Source of the DNA: Gordonibacter massiliensis (ex Traore et al. 2017)
GTDB lineage: Bacteria > Actinomycetota > Coriobacteriia > Coriobacteriales > Eggerthellaceae
Length of the DNA: 64,000 nucleotides
Direction: 5' to 3'
Assembly (NCBI GenBank): GCA_900170005.1
Contig: LT827128.1
Coordinates: 1,364,001-1,428,000, forward strand
The notes under the pieces are model-generated. The model was not told the DNA's origin. It ran no database searches and saw only the letters and a program-made list of their open reading frames with translations. A program made the position numbers and the translations under genes. Of this stretch, positions 26,438 to 35,800 are shown in pieces. Positions within the stretch are counted from its first letter, which is position 1, and every line of letters begins with the position of its first letter.

Positions 26438-27448
26438 CTAATGCGCCGTGTGCCTGCGCCACGCCACGGCGCGCTTTCCCGCTCCCAGCAACGCGAGGCA
26501 AACGGCTATCAGACCCAACGTCAAAACGAACTGCCACGTGAGCTCCGGAACCTCGACGGGAACCGCATCGGTCGCCTTGCCCGTATCGAGACCGGCCGCT
26601 CCTATGGTGTAGAGCACGCCGCCGCCCAATCCGGACGCACGGCTCTCGCCGTCCTTCGCCGACGATTCGACGGCGGCTTCCTCTGGTGCCGCGACGGCCT
26701 CGGAGGACGCGTCGGGCGAGGTGCCGGTCGATGCGCCCGAACCGTTCGCCCCGCTCTGGTCGAGCCCGCCGCCGGTGGAGTCGGAGCCCGCCATGCCGCC
26801 GCCCGAACCGTTCGCCCCGCTCTGGTCGAGCTCGCCGCCGGTGGAGTCGGAGCCCGCCATGCCGCCCGATCTCGCTCCCGTCGTGCCAGACGGCGGGGGC
26901 GGAGGCGGATCCGGCGGTTCCTCCACCGGCTTCTCGCCGGCGGTGGTGAAGGTGATGGAATCTCCGCTACCCGAGTCGACGCTCGGGTTCCCCGCTTGCC
27001 GCATACCTGGAGCTATCGACAAGGTGTAGACGGTGCCAGGCTGAAGCGGACCGTAACTCACGTATATCTTCTGGCGCTCAAAGCCCGAATCGTCGTTCTG
27101 GTATCCGTCGAAATTGTGGTAAGCCGAAAAACCGACGCTCGAGCCGTATTCGTCGTAGAGCGAAATGCATCCGACGTTATGGTCGAACACCCATATGCCC
27201 CAGTCGCCCGTCGACTGGTCCCTCTGCCCGACGACGTTGTTGCTGAACTGGAGCGTGATAACTCCCGACACCGGCATGCCCGAGGCGGAAATGCTCGAAC
27301 TGTTCAGGAACGGACTTGCATAAGCGCGCGCTGGCGCGACGGAGCTCGTCAAGGTCAGAGCGACCACGCATACGGCGAGCATGGTCGCTGCCAAACGCCA
27401 TCGCTTCAAGTTTTTTTTGGTATGCTCGGCCCCGCCCAAGTTCCGCAC
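26438..27448 (-). CDS. TM-anchored surface protein with Ig-like domain and repeat linker
   Basis: This 336-residue protein has a signal peptide at about 12-42 (WRLAATMLAVCVVALTL), then one beta-sandwich domain to about residue 170. That domain contains GVITLQFSNNV, QKIYVSYGPLQPGTVYTLSI and ITFTTAGE, the phrase pattern of Big_5 domains. A Pro stretch and a Gly/Ser linker with a tandem 22-residue repeat (GGMAGSDSTGGELDQSGANG) follow. A C-terminal TM (about 300-322) ends in RAVAWRRHTAH; there is no LxxTG. The start is a GTG at 27448 after CGGGG. It sits between surface protein B and the flavoproteins, so it may pass a ligand from wall to membrane. Confidence 0.75.
   Translation of the reverse strand: MRNLGGAEHTKKNLKRWRLAATMLAVCVVALTLTSSVAPARAYASPFLNSSSISASGMPVSGVITLQFSNNVVGQRDQSTGDWGIWVFDHNVGCISLYDEYGSSVGFSAYHNFDGYQNDDSGFERQKIYVSYGPLQPGTVYTLSIAPGMRQAGNPSVDSGSGDSITFTTAGEKPVEEPPDPPPPPPSGTTGARSGGMAGSDSTGGELDQSGANGSGGGMAGSDSTGGGLDQSGANGSGASTGTSPDASSEAVAAPEEAAVESSAKDGESRASGLGGGVLYTIGAAGLDTGKATDAVPVEVPELTWQFVLTLGLIAVCLALLGAGKRAVAWRRHTAH
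26735..26866. repeat. two 66-bp tandem repeats in the linker of the Ig-like protein
   Basis: Units 26735-26800 and 26801-26866 differ at a single base and encode the duplicated 22-residue Gly/Ser/Asp linker. Near identity indicates a recent duplication, and such units can vary in number between strains. Confidence 0.9.
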
Positions 27449-27526
27449 CCCCGAAAAACGCTGTTCAAGCGACGCGTTGACCCCGACCGATCGGAGCCAA
27501 CGCGTCCATAATATCTCTACTTGAGA
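27449..27526. promoter_or_regulatory. hairpin in the gap between surface protein B and the Ig-like protein
   Basis: A perfect 9-bp inverted repeat, GACGCGTTG (27471-27479) and CAACGCGTC (27498-27506), is followed on the minus strand after 11 bases by TTTTT. The palindrome GAGATTAATCTC (27523-27534) spans the stop of the upstream gene. It could be a partial terminator that lowers downstream expression within the operon. Confidence 0.4.
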
Positions 27527-30500
27527 TTAATCTCGTTTACGATACATCAAAAAGCGAGCCATGCATAGAGCAGCAAGCGCTCCCGCTGCCGTGCCCGCGA
27601 TGGAAAGCAGCTGAACCGGATCGCCCGTCTTGACGAGCGGCGCGGCGGCCCCGCCCTGGGAAGCCACGGACGTCCCGCCGGCCGCGGATCCTCCCGAACC
27701 GGCTCCGCCCTTGCCCGGGTCGGTTACCGCACCCGAGTCGGAGCCCTTGGTCCCCGCCTGCTTGGCCGCGTCGAAGGCGGCGAGCGCCTTGTTCAGCTGC
27801 AAGGAGGCGGCGTCCGCCTCGGCCTGGGTGGCGTCAGGGTCGGCCGCGATCGTGCGCGCGGCGGCGATGGCGGCGTCCAGGGCGTCCGCCACGTCCTGGG
27901 TCACCCAAGACGCGCCCTTGTCCACGTGGGAGGCGTCGGTGTCGACTACGACGCCCTTGCGGGCGGCCTCCGCCTCGTCGGCGGCGCCGGTCAACCCGGA
28001 GATCGCCGCCTGCGACGCCTTCAGCCCCGCGACGGGCCGGAAGGCCGCTTTCGCGTCGGCCAGGGCCTTGGCGGCGGCGTCGACGTCGGCTTGCGAGGGC
28101 TTGTCCTGCTCGGCAAGAACCTTCGCGTCGGCCAGGGCCTTGTCCAAGGCGTCCTTCGCCGACTCCGTCACCCACGTTTTGTCGGAAGCGACATCCGAGC
28201 CGTCGGCGCTGACGACGACCCCGTCGGCGGCTTCGGCGGCGGAGGCGACGGCGCTGCCCAGCGCGTTGACCGACGCGGAGGCGGCCATGGTGCCGGCGGC
28301 CGGCTTGAACGCGGCCAGCGCGTCGGCCAGGGCCTTCGCCGCCGCGTCGACCTCGGCCTGATCGGGGTTCTCCTGCTTCGCGAGCGCCTCGGCGGCGGCA
28401 ACGGCGTCGTCGAGCGTTTGGGCGACGTCCGCGCTCACCCACGTCCTCGTCGACTCGACGTCGGTGCCGTCGGCGCTGGAGGCCACACCCTCGCGGGCCG
28501 CCTTCGCGGCCGCGGCGGAGGCGGCGAGGTCGCTCACGTCGCCGTCGACGGCCTTCGTGCCGGCAGCGGGCTTGAACGCGGCCTTCGCGTCCGCGATGGC
28601 CTGGACGGCGGCGTCGACGTCGGCTTGGCGCGGCGCCTCTTGGGCGAGAACGGCCTCGGCATCGGCGACGGCCTTGGCCAGATCGCCCATGGCCTTCTCG
28701 GTGACCCACGTTTTGTTGGAGGCCACGTCGGTGCCGTCGGCGCTCACCGCCACCCCTTCGATGGCCGCCCGCGCCGCCGTGAGAGCAGACTCAAGCGCAG
28801 TGGTATCGGCCGCGACGACAACCCGGCAGCCGGCAGTCACGCCACCTGCCGTGGCCGTTACGAGGGCCTCTCCGCCATCGACGGCTACGACAGCCCCTTC
28901 ATCGTCGACGGTAGCCACTTCGGAATCGGAAGACTCCCAAGCAACCTCCTTGTCAAACGCATCGTCGGGCGCAACCTGAGCATGCAGCGTCACCGTCTGG
29001 CCGGGAGCCAAGGAGAGCTCAACCTGGTCAAGCGTCACGCTCTCGACCGCGATGGGATCGACTGCTGTGAGTTTGCGGTTGTCACCGGCCCAATCGTAGT
29101 TCACGATCGATTCGTCCACCGGATCCGTCACGAACGTCTCGAGAGGATTGGCCGGAGAGTAGGGATCTCCTACGGAGAACGTCTCCCAATACCCCCAGTC
29201 GCTAGCGGGCAGCATGAATCCCTGGGGCAGCGAGGTGAGCGAGGGGCAGTCTTTGAACGCAGCGTCGACGTTGTCCAATCCGGCAGGAAGAAGCGGCGCC
29301 GTAACCAGAGAGGCGCAACCTTCGAACGTAGCGTACATGCCCGTCACATTGGATGGTATCGTCGGCGGATCGACGATGGCCGTACGGCTGAAAGCGCAAC
29401 TCAACTGCGTCACATTTTCGGGAATTATTGGTGCTTTGGCTAGCGAAACGCATCCGTCGAAGGCCGAGTACATGTTCGTCACGCTGTCAGGAATGACGGG
29501 TGCCTCCGCAATACCGGTGCGGGCGAACGTCGACGACAGGCTCGTCACGCCGGAGGGTATCTTCGGGGCAACCTTGATGCCCGGGCAGTCGCTGAACGTG
29601 CGCTCCAAAAACGTGACGCTTTCCGGAAGGGCCGGCGCTTCGGTCAAAGACGCACAACCGGCGAAAGCGCCGTTCAGGTTCGTCACACCGTCGAACACGA
29701 CAGGGGCCTCCGCCAAAGAGCTGCAACCGTTGAACGCGTTCTCCCAGTTCGTCGCCGCAAGGGGAATGCCCGTCGCTTCGGTGAGCGCGGTGCAGTTCGA
29801 GAATTCGAAATGGGCGAGCGACGCAAACTTGGACAGGTCGACGGAAGTCAGAACCGTGCTTCCTCCGACCTTCAAAGACTCGACCTTTTCCGGAGAGGCG
29901 AACCTGAGACCGTCCAGAGCGAGGTTCAAACACCCCGTGAACGATGCCGCTTTCACCGACGCCGGAAGGTCGATGCCCTCAAGCGCGGCGTTAGGGAAAC
30001 CCGATGCGACGAAAAAGCTGCGCGTCGATGAGAACGAGACCGTTTCGACCCCATCATGAAGCAGGATGTTCTTCAACTGCTGACAATCGTTGAAGCCTGA
30101 GAACTCCTTCAGCTTCGTGCATTTGGTGAAGTCCACGGTTTCGAGCACCTTGCCATACTGGAAGGGATCGTCCACCAGTTCGGTCACATTTGCAGGCAGC
30201 GTGACCTTCGTGCAGTTCTGCATGCCTGTGAACGCACTGCTTCCAATGGAGTCCAAAGCCACGCAGGGCGTCAGATCAAGTTCGGGCACGCTGGCATAGG
30301 CGAAGGCGTAATTGCCAAGGGTCGTCAAGGACAAGCATCCGGAAAGATCTATCTCCTCGAGCGAGTTGATGAGAACGCCCGTGTTGGCATTAGGGCCTTG
30401 GCTCGAAAAGGCCGACCTGCCGATGCTCTCCAGCTGGGAGCAGCGCGAGAAATCGAGCTTCTTGCAGTAATCGAGCCGATCGAACGCGTAGTCTCCAATG

Positions 30501-32755
30501 CTCTTCAAAGCCGCAGGAAAAGCGATGACGTCCATCGAGTTGCTCGTGCACAGGCGGGAGAACCCGTAAGTCCCGATGCTCTCCAGCTGGCTGTCGTCCG
30601 GGAATATGAGTTGATTGGCTTTGAGCGCGTAGAACGCGTACCCGTTGACAGCCTTCACGCTGGATGGAATGGTCAGGGCGTCGCATGCGGTCAGGATCTT
30701 GCTCGCCGCCTGCCCACCGCTCATTTTCGCCCCGTCGCCCAGGGCGGTGACCGTGAAGGCGTCGGGGCCGCTCGTCACGCTCGAGGGGATGACGACGTCC
30801 TTGCCGGCCTGGGAAGGACTGCTCATGGCCGTGATGGTGACCTCGCCCGCATCCACGTTGTCGATGCGGCAGGTCCAGGTGCCTATCTCGTCGGTGAAGG
30901 AGAACGTCTCCCCTGCCTCGCGGGCCTTGGAGCCGTACGCCTTCGCGGCGTTGAACGCGCTCGTCGCCCCCTCGAGCGGCGCGACGGCGGCGTCCACCTC
31001 GTCCTGCGTGGCGTTCTCGTTGTCGAGCACGGCCTGGGCGGCGTCGATGGCCGACTGGAAGGCGCCGAGTGCGTCGGCCGTGACCCAGTAGGCACCGCGC
31101 GACACGTCGGCGCCGTCGGCGCTGGCCGCCACGCCGACCTTGGCCGCGTTCGCGGCCTCGAGAGCCGACGCGAGCTTCGCCGTGTCGAGGTAGGTGCCGT
31201 CCTGCTGCGCGGCCGTGAACGCCGCCTGGGCGTCCGCCAAGGCGGACAGCGCGCCGTCGATGGCGGATTGGGTCGGGTTCAGGCTGTCGCGCACCTGCTG
31301 CGCGGCGACGGCGGCGGCCTTGAAGGCGTCGTGCGTCTCGAGCGCGATCCACTTCGAACCGCGAGGGACGTCGGTTCCGTCGGCGCTGACCGCAGTTGCC
31401 TCGAGGTCGGCGTTCGCCTTCTCGAGCGCGCTGTCGAGCGCGGAGGTGTCGGCGACGTCGCCGGTGGTGAACCTGAACAGCACCGGTTTCTCGAGCTTCG
31501 AGTTCGTCGAGACCCCGCAGGCGCTTTCGAACACCAGGTAGTAGTCTTTGCCGGACTCCAGCACGTCGTTCTTCACCGTCAGGTAGGTGGGCGCGATCTT
31601 GTCGGTGAACACGAAGTCCAGGTCACTCTGGTCGTCGTCCGACCAGCTTGCCACGATCTTGCCGGGATCGAGCGAGATCGCGTCGCTTCCCACGCCGACG
31701 CCGTCGGCGTCGTAGATGTGGATGTTGGGATAGGCCACCTGCTTCGCCGTTGCCTCGTTGAACTGCTGCGCGTTCGACCCCGAAAGGACGAACGTGAACT
31801 TCGGGCTCGCCGCGTCCACGTAGCTCGCGATGTCGTTGCAGAAGCTCTTCGTGTTGCGGGAGGCGGTCAGGTTCGTCGTGATGTGCCGGGGGTTCGGCTC
31901 GGTGAGGTCGACGATGGCAGCGCCGCCCTGCTTGGCGTAGTAGGGCGTCACGATGTCCTGGCCCTCGGGGTAGCTGATAGCCTGCTGCGACGTGTCGGTG
32001 GTGAACTCGAACACGATGTTGGCGCTCAGGCTGCGCCCCAGGGTGCCGCCGTTGCCCATGGTGCAGCCCTGCTCGAACACGAGGTAGTAGGTCTTCCCGG
32101 CCTCCAGCGCGTTCGCGGGCAGCGTCCACCTGAACCCGGTCACCCAGTTCGAGTAGTGCTGGGCGAAGTTCTTGTTGTATTGGAACTGGCTCTCGACGCA
32201 CGGGGCGACGAGGTCCTTGCCCAAGCCGTTCTCGTCGAGCGAGCTGTAGATTTTCACGTATGCGCCCATGCCGCTGTAGGCACCGTTGTTGCCGCCGGGG
32301 CCCTGGCGCTCCCATTGGAACGCTATCGGTGCGGTCGCGTCGTAGGGGCGCGTGATGATGTTGTAGTAGTACGCCGGCGTCTTGTTCACGGCCTTCCACA
32401 GGGCGTCGCCCGTCAAGCCGCTGTCGAGCGCGCCCAGGTCGACGGTCTCGGCGACGTACTTGCTCGTGTCGGTGACGATGACGTCGTCGATGAACGTGCC
32501 GTCGCCGGCCGGCTCGTCCATCCAGATGCCGTAGGTTTCGAGCGCCGCGCGGCCCGCGTTGTCGGGGACGTAGGTGGAGGCGCCCTGGAAGCCCTGGTAG
32601 TAGGACGCGCCCTCCCAGTTGTTGTCGGCGGTCGGAGAGGCGTAGGCCTGCCCTGCCGTGAAGCACATGCCGAGCGCGAGTGCGAGCGCCATCAAGGCGC
32701 TTTCGAGCTTGAACCGGGTCTGCCGCTTGTCGATAGTGCGTTGTCGTGCAAGCAT
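27527..32755 (-). CDS. surface protein B: BspA-like repeats, Big_2, six FIVAR-like modules, LVKTG anchor
   Basis: This is a 1742-residue protein. The signal peptide is about 1-40 (SALMALALALGMCFTAGQAY). Two beta-rich modules (to about 440) carry KTYYLVFEQG and DYYLVFESA. Two FIVAR-like modules (about 450-605) follow, then a long BspA-like leucine-rich region (about 650-1190, for example CSQLESIGRSAF and PDSVTNMYSAFDGC). A Big_2 domain (about 1235-1315, LAPGQTVTLHAQVAPDDAFD) precedes four more FIVAR-like modules (about 1320-1660, each opening like VSADGTDV...TWVT). LVKTG, a TM segment and YRKRD end the protein. I chose the ATG at 32755 because AGGAAGG is well spaced; an in-frame TTG at 32779 is possible. 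It is 102 bases after surface protein C, with no terminator between. Confidence 0.88.
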   Translation of the reverse strand: MLARQRTIDKRQTRFKLESALMALALALGMCFTAGQAYASPTADNNWEGASYYQGFQGASTYVPDNAGRAALETYGIWMDEPAGDGTFIDDVIVTDTSKYVAETVDLGALDSGLTGDALWKAVNKTPAYYYNIITRPYDATAPIAFQWERQGPGGNNGAYSGMGAYVKIYSSLDENGLGKDLVAPCVESQFQYNKNFAQHYSNWVTGFRWTLPANALEAGKTYYLVFEQGCTMGNGGTLGRSLSANIVFEFTTDTSQQAISYPEGQDIVTPYYAKQGGAAIVDLTEPNPRHITTNLTASRNTKSFCNDIASYVDAASPKFTFVLSGSNAQQFNEATAKQVAYPNIHIYDADGVGVGSDAISLDPGKIVASWSDDDQSDLDFVFTDKIAPTYLTVKNDVLESGKDYYLVFESACGVSTNSKLEKPVLFRFTTGDVADTSALDSALEKANADLEATAVSADGTDVPRGSKWIALETHDAFKAAAVAAQQVRDSLNPTQSAIDGALSALADAQAAFTAAQQDGTYLDTAKLASALEAANAAKVGVAASADGADVSRGAYWVTADALGAFQSAIDAAQAVLDNENATQDEVDAAVAPLEGATSAFNAAKAYGSKAREAGETFSFTDEIGTWTCRIDNVDAGEVTITAMSSPSQAGKDVVIPSSVTSGPDAFTVTALGDGAKMSGGQAASKILTACDALTIPSSVKAVNGYAFYALKANQLIFPDDSQLESIGTYGFSRLCTSNSMDVIAFPAALKSIGDYAFDRLDYCKKLDFSRCSQLESIGRSAFSSQGPNANTGVLINSLEEIDLSGCLSLTTLGNYAFAYASVPELDLTPCVALDSIGSSAFTGMQNCTKVTLPANVTELVDDPFQYGKVLETVDFTKCTKLKEFSGFNDCQQLKNILLHDGVETVSFSSTRSFFVASGFPNAALEGIDLPASVKAASFTGCLNLALDGLRFASPEKVESLKVGGSTVLTSVDLSKFASLAHFEFSNCTALTEATGIPLAATNWENAFNGCSSLAEAPVVFDGVTNLNGAFAGCASLTEAPALPESVTFLERTFSDCPGIKVAPKIPSGVTSLSSTFARTGIAEAPVIPDSVTNMYSAFDGCVSLAKAPIIPENVTQLSCAFSRTAIVDPPTIPSNVTGMYATFEGCASLVTAPLLPAGLDNVDAAFKDCPSLTSLPQGFMLPASDWGYWETFSVGDPYSPANPLETFVTDPVDESIVNYDWAGDNRKLTAVDPIAVESVTLDQVELSLAPGQTVTLHAQVAPDDAFDKEVAWESSDSEVATVDDEGAVVAVDGGEALVTATAGGVTAGCRVVVAADTTALESALTAARAAIEGVAVSADGTDVASNKTWVTEKAMGDLAKAVADAEAVLAQEAPRQADVDAAVQAIADAKAAFKPAAGTKAVDGDVSDLAASAAAAKAAREGVASSADGTDVESTRTWVSADVAQTLDDAVAAAEALAKQENPDQAEVDAAAKALADALAAFKPAAGTMAASASVNALGSAVASAAEAADGVVVSADGSDVASDKTWVTESAKDALDKALADAKVLAEQDKPSQADVDAAAKALADAKAAFRPVAGLKASQAAISGLTGAADEAEAARKGVVVDTDASHVDKGASWVTQDVADALDAAIAAARTIAADPDATQAEADAASLQLNKALAAFDAAKQAGTKGSDSGAVTDPGKGGAGSGGSAAGGTSVASQGGAAAPLVKTGDPVQLLSIAGTAAGALAALCMARFLMYRKRD

Positions 32756-32857
32756 AGAGGTCCTTCCTGTCGGCTTCAACCGTCTTTCGTAGAGCTTTCG
32801 GAACCGGGTCGAGCGAACCCCGGCTCGGTAGCCGCGACCCGATTCCCGTATCCCGGG

Positions 32858-35800
32858 TTACGCCTCGTTCCGCCCTCGCCTGCGCGCGAGCGCCGCGCAC
32901 CCCAGGCCCGCTAAGGCGAGCAGGGCGAGCGATGCGATGGGCGCGGCGGCGACGCCGTCCCCCGTCTTGAGGAGCGCGGTGCCGGAGCCGCTCGACGCCC
33001 CGCTTTCGCCGGGCGTCGATCCCGACCCGTCGCCGACGGGCCCTCCTTGCTCGTACGCCCCCTGCTGCTTGGCCACGTCGAAGGCGGCGACCGCCTCGGC
33101 AAGGGCCGTACGCGCCGCGTCGAAATCGTCCTGCGTGGCATTCGGGTCCTGCAGCGTCGCACGGGCGTCGGCAAGGGCTTTGGACAGGGCGTCGTGCGTT
33201 TCCTGGGTCACCCACGTCGTGTCCGTCGGCACGCTCGACGCATCGGAGGCGACCACAACGGAATCGAGGTTTTCCGCGGCCCGCTCGACGGCGGAGGCCA
33301 AGGGGCGCGGATCGGGCCTCAACCCGTCTTTCTTGGCGGCATCGAACGCCGCCGTCGCCTCGGACAGCGCCGCCAGCGCCGCGTCGACGGCGTTCTGCGT
33401 CTTGCCCGATGCCGCGAGGGCGACCCTTGCCCGCCCGATGACCTCGGCGAAGGCCGCCGCGTCCGCCTCGCTCGTCCACTGCTCGGTGCAATACACCTCC
33501 GAGCCGTCCGTGCTCACCTTCGTCGCCGCTCGGTCGGTCGCAGCCGCCTCGCACGCCTGCGACAGGCGCGTCGTGTCCACGCTGGCGCGATGCGCCACGT
33601 TGGCGAAGAAGTCCTCCTTCGCCGATGCGAGCTCGCGCTGCGCGGCGTCGATGTCGTTCTGCGTCGCGCCCGCGTCGTCGGCGACGCCGCGCGCCTTGTC
33701 GATGGCGGCTTGCAAAACAGCCTTCTCGGCGGCGGTGGCCCACACCTTGCCGTCGACGACATCTTTGCCGTCGAGCGACTCCGCCACGCCCCCCAGCTCG
33801 GAAGACGCCTGCGCGATGGCGGCGCTCAGCGCGATCTTGGTGGGCGCCGCCGTGTTCTTGCTCGTGCGGTCGAACTCTTCTTGGGCGGCGGTGAGCTCGG
33901 CGAGAGCCGCGTCGGCCTCTTTCTGGGTGGCCTCGCCGCCGTCTGCCAGGGCTTGCGCCTTGTCGATGGCGGCTTGCAGGACGGCCAGGTTCTCGGGCGT
34001 CGCCCAATCCGTTCCCGGCGCGACGTCCTTGCCGTCGGCGCTGGAAGCCAAGCCGTCCTTGTAGGCCTGGACCGAGGCCACGGCTTCGCGCAGCTTCGCG
34101 AAGTCGGCCGGCGGCTCCTCGATGGCGAACGTCTTCGACACGGTCCCGCGATAACTCCCCGTGCCGGTCACCTTCAACGTCGCCGTGCCGGGATCGACGT
34201 TGTCGGAATAGGACACCTCGTAGTCCCTGCCCGGCTCCAAGCCGCGCGTCGAGGCGGGCGTCACCGCGTCCGCTTTCGCCGCTTCGTCCCAGATGCGGAT
34301 CTCGGGAACCGCGATGGTCACGGAAACGTCGGGCTCCACCTCCAAACCCGTCCATTGCTGCGGCCCGACGTCGGAAACGGCGCAGGCGCTCAAATCGGTC
34401 GCCTCGACGGCGAAGGTCCAGCGCGCCTCCTTTTGCAGAGAGGCGGCCACGTTGTGGCCGGTCGTGTCCTTGCTGGCGACGAGCGTGTAGGTCTTGCCCG
34501 GTACGAGCACGCCCTCGTCGACGCCGAGCACGATGGTCGGGGACGTGGAGAGCGTCTGCCAGTACAGCCCGTTGCCGATGGTGGCCACCGCGGTGCCGTC
34601 CTCGTCGACGATCGAGAACGCCTGGTCTATTCTTTCGCGGTACTTGCCCCACTGCCATCCGGAATGGCCGGGCTGCCACCCGGACCCCGGGCCTCCGAAG
34701 GCCAGAGAGAACAGGGCGCCTTCGGCCGCGACCGGGGAAAGCAGGTAGTTGTCGTAATAATCGCTCGTCTCGTCGTAGAAGACGCCCTCCAAGGGCCCCG
34801 CGTTTTGAAGGGACACCGTCGCTCCGTTGCCCTGGTATCCGTAGACGGGAGTCCGGTCGGTCGAGGCCTGCTCGTCGAAGCCCGTGCAGCGCACCGTGAG
34901 CGTGGCGAAATCGCCGCCGGCCACCGTGCGGATGACGAGACGGGCCTCGCCGTTCGCCCGCCCCGTTAGCTCGTTCCAATCGTAGGGGCCCGTGCCGGGG
35001 TGCGTCGCCACGTTTGCGTTCGTGACAAGGCCCACGAAGCCGCTCGTGACGAACCCGCCGTCGCGCACGACGGTCACGGTCGCCCGAGGGTCGTCTTTCG
35101 TCAACTCCACAACGTCGCCGTCGGTCACGGCCGCATGGTTCACGTAGATGCCGTCCTCGAGCGAGGCGAAGGTCACGTTGCCGTAGCCGGCGGCAGCCTG
35201 CGGCGTCGTGCTCGTCGGATAGCCGTACAGCACGCAGGCGGAGTATCCTGCGAACACGCCCTGGCCCCATACCGGAAGGGAACCGTCGCCCTTGGACCGC
35301 ACCGTCACCGAGGCGAGCGCGCCCATGTTGGAGAACGATCCGTCGCCGATCGAGGCGACCGATGCCGGAACCGACACCGTGGCGACCGTCGCCTTCGAGG
35401 CGAACGCCTGCGCGGCGATGCCCGTGACCTTGCACACGGTGCCGGTCGCCGGGTCCTCCACCGTCTCCGGAATCTCCACGTCCACCGGCTTCTCGCTCAG
35501 AAGGTCGATGCCCGCAACCTCGGCCGTGCCCATGGCCGCGTTGTAGCGGTAGGACAGGCGGTAGCGCTCCGGATAGTCAACGACGAACCGGAAGTCGACG
35601 TTCTTGCCCAAAAACGATATGCCGTTGTTGGCGCCGAAGTCCTTGCCGAAGCGCAGCGTGTACGTGCCTGCGGGCAACGAGCCGGCTTCGACGCCCACGC
35701 GGACGGCCGTGATGCCGAAGCCTTGGGGCTTGCCGTCCTGGCCGTCGAACACGATGCTGAACTTCTTCAAGAGGCCGTTGCCGTCATCGTAGGTCGCTAC

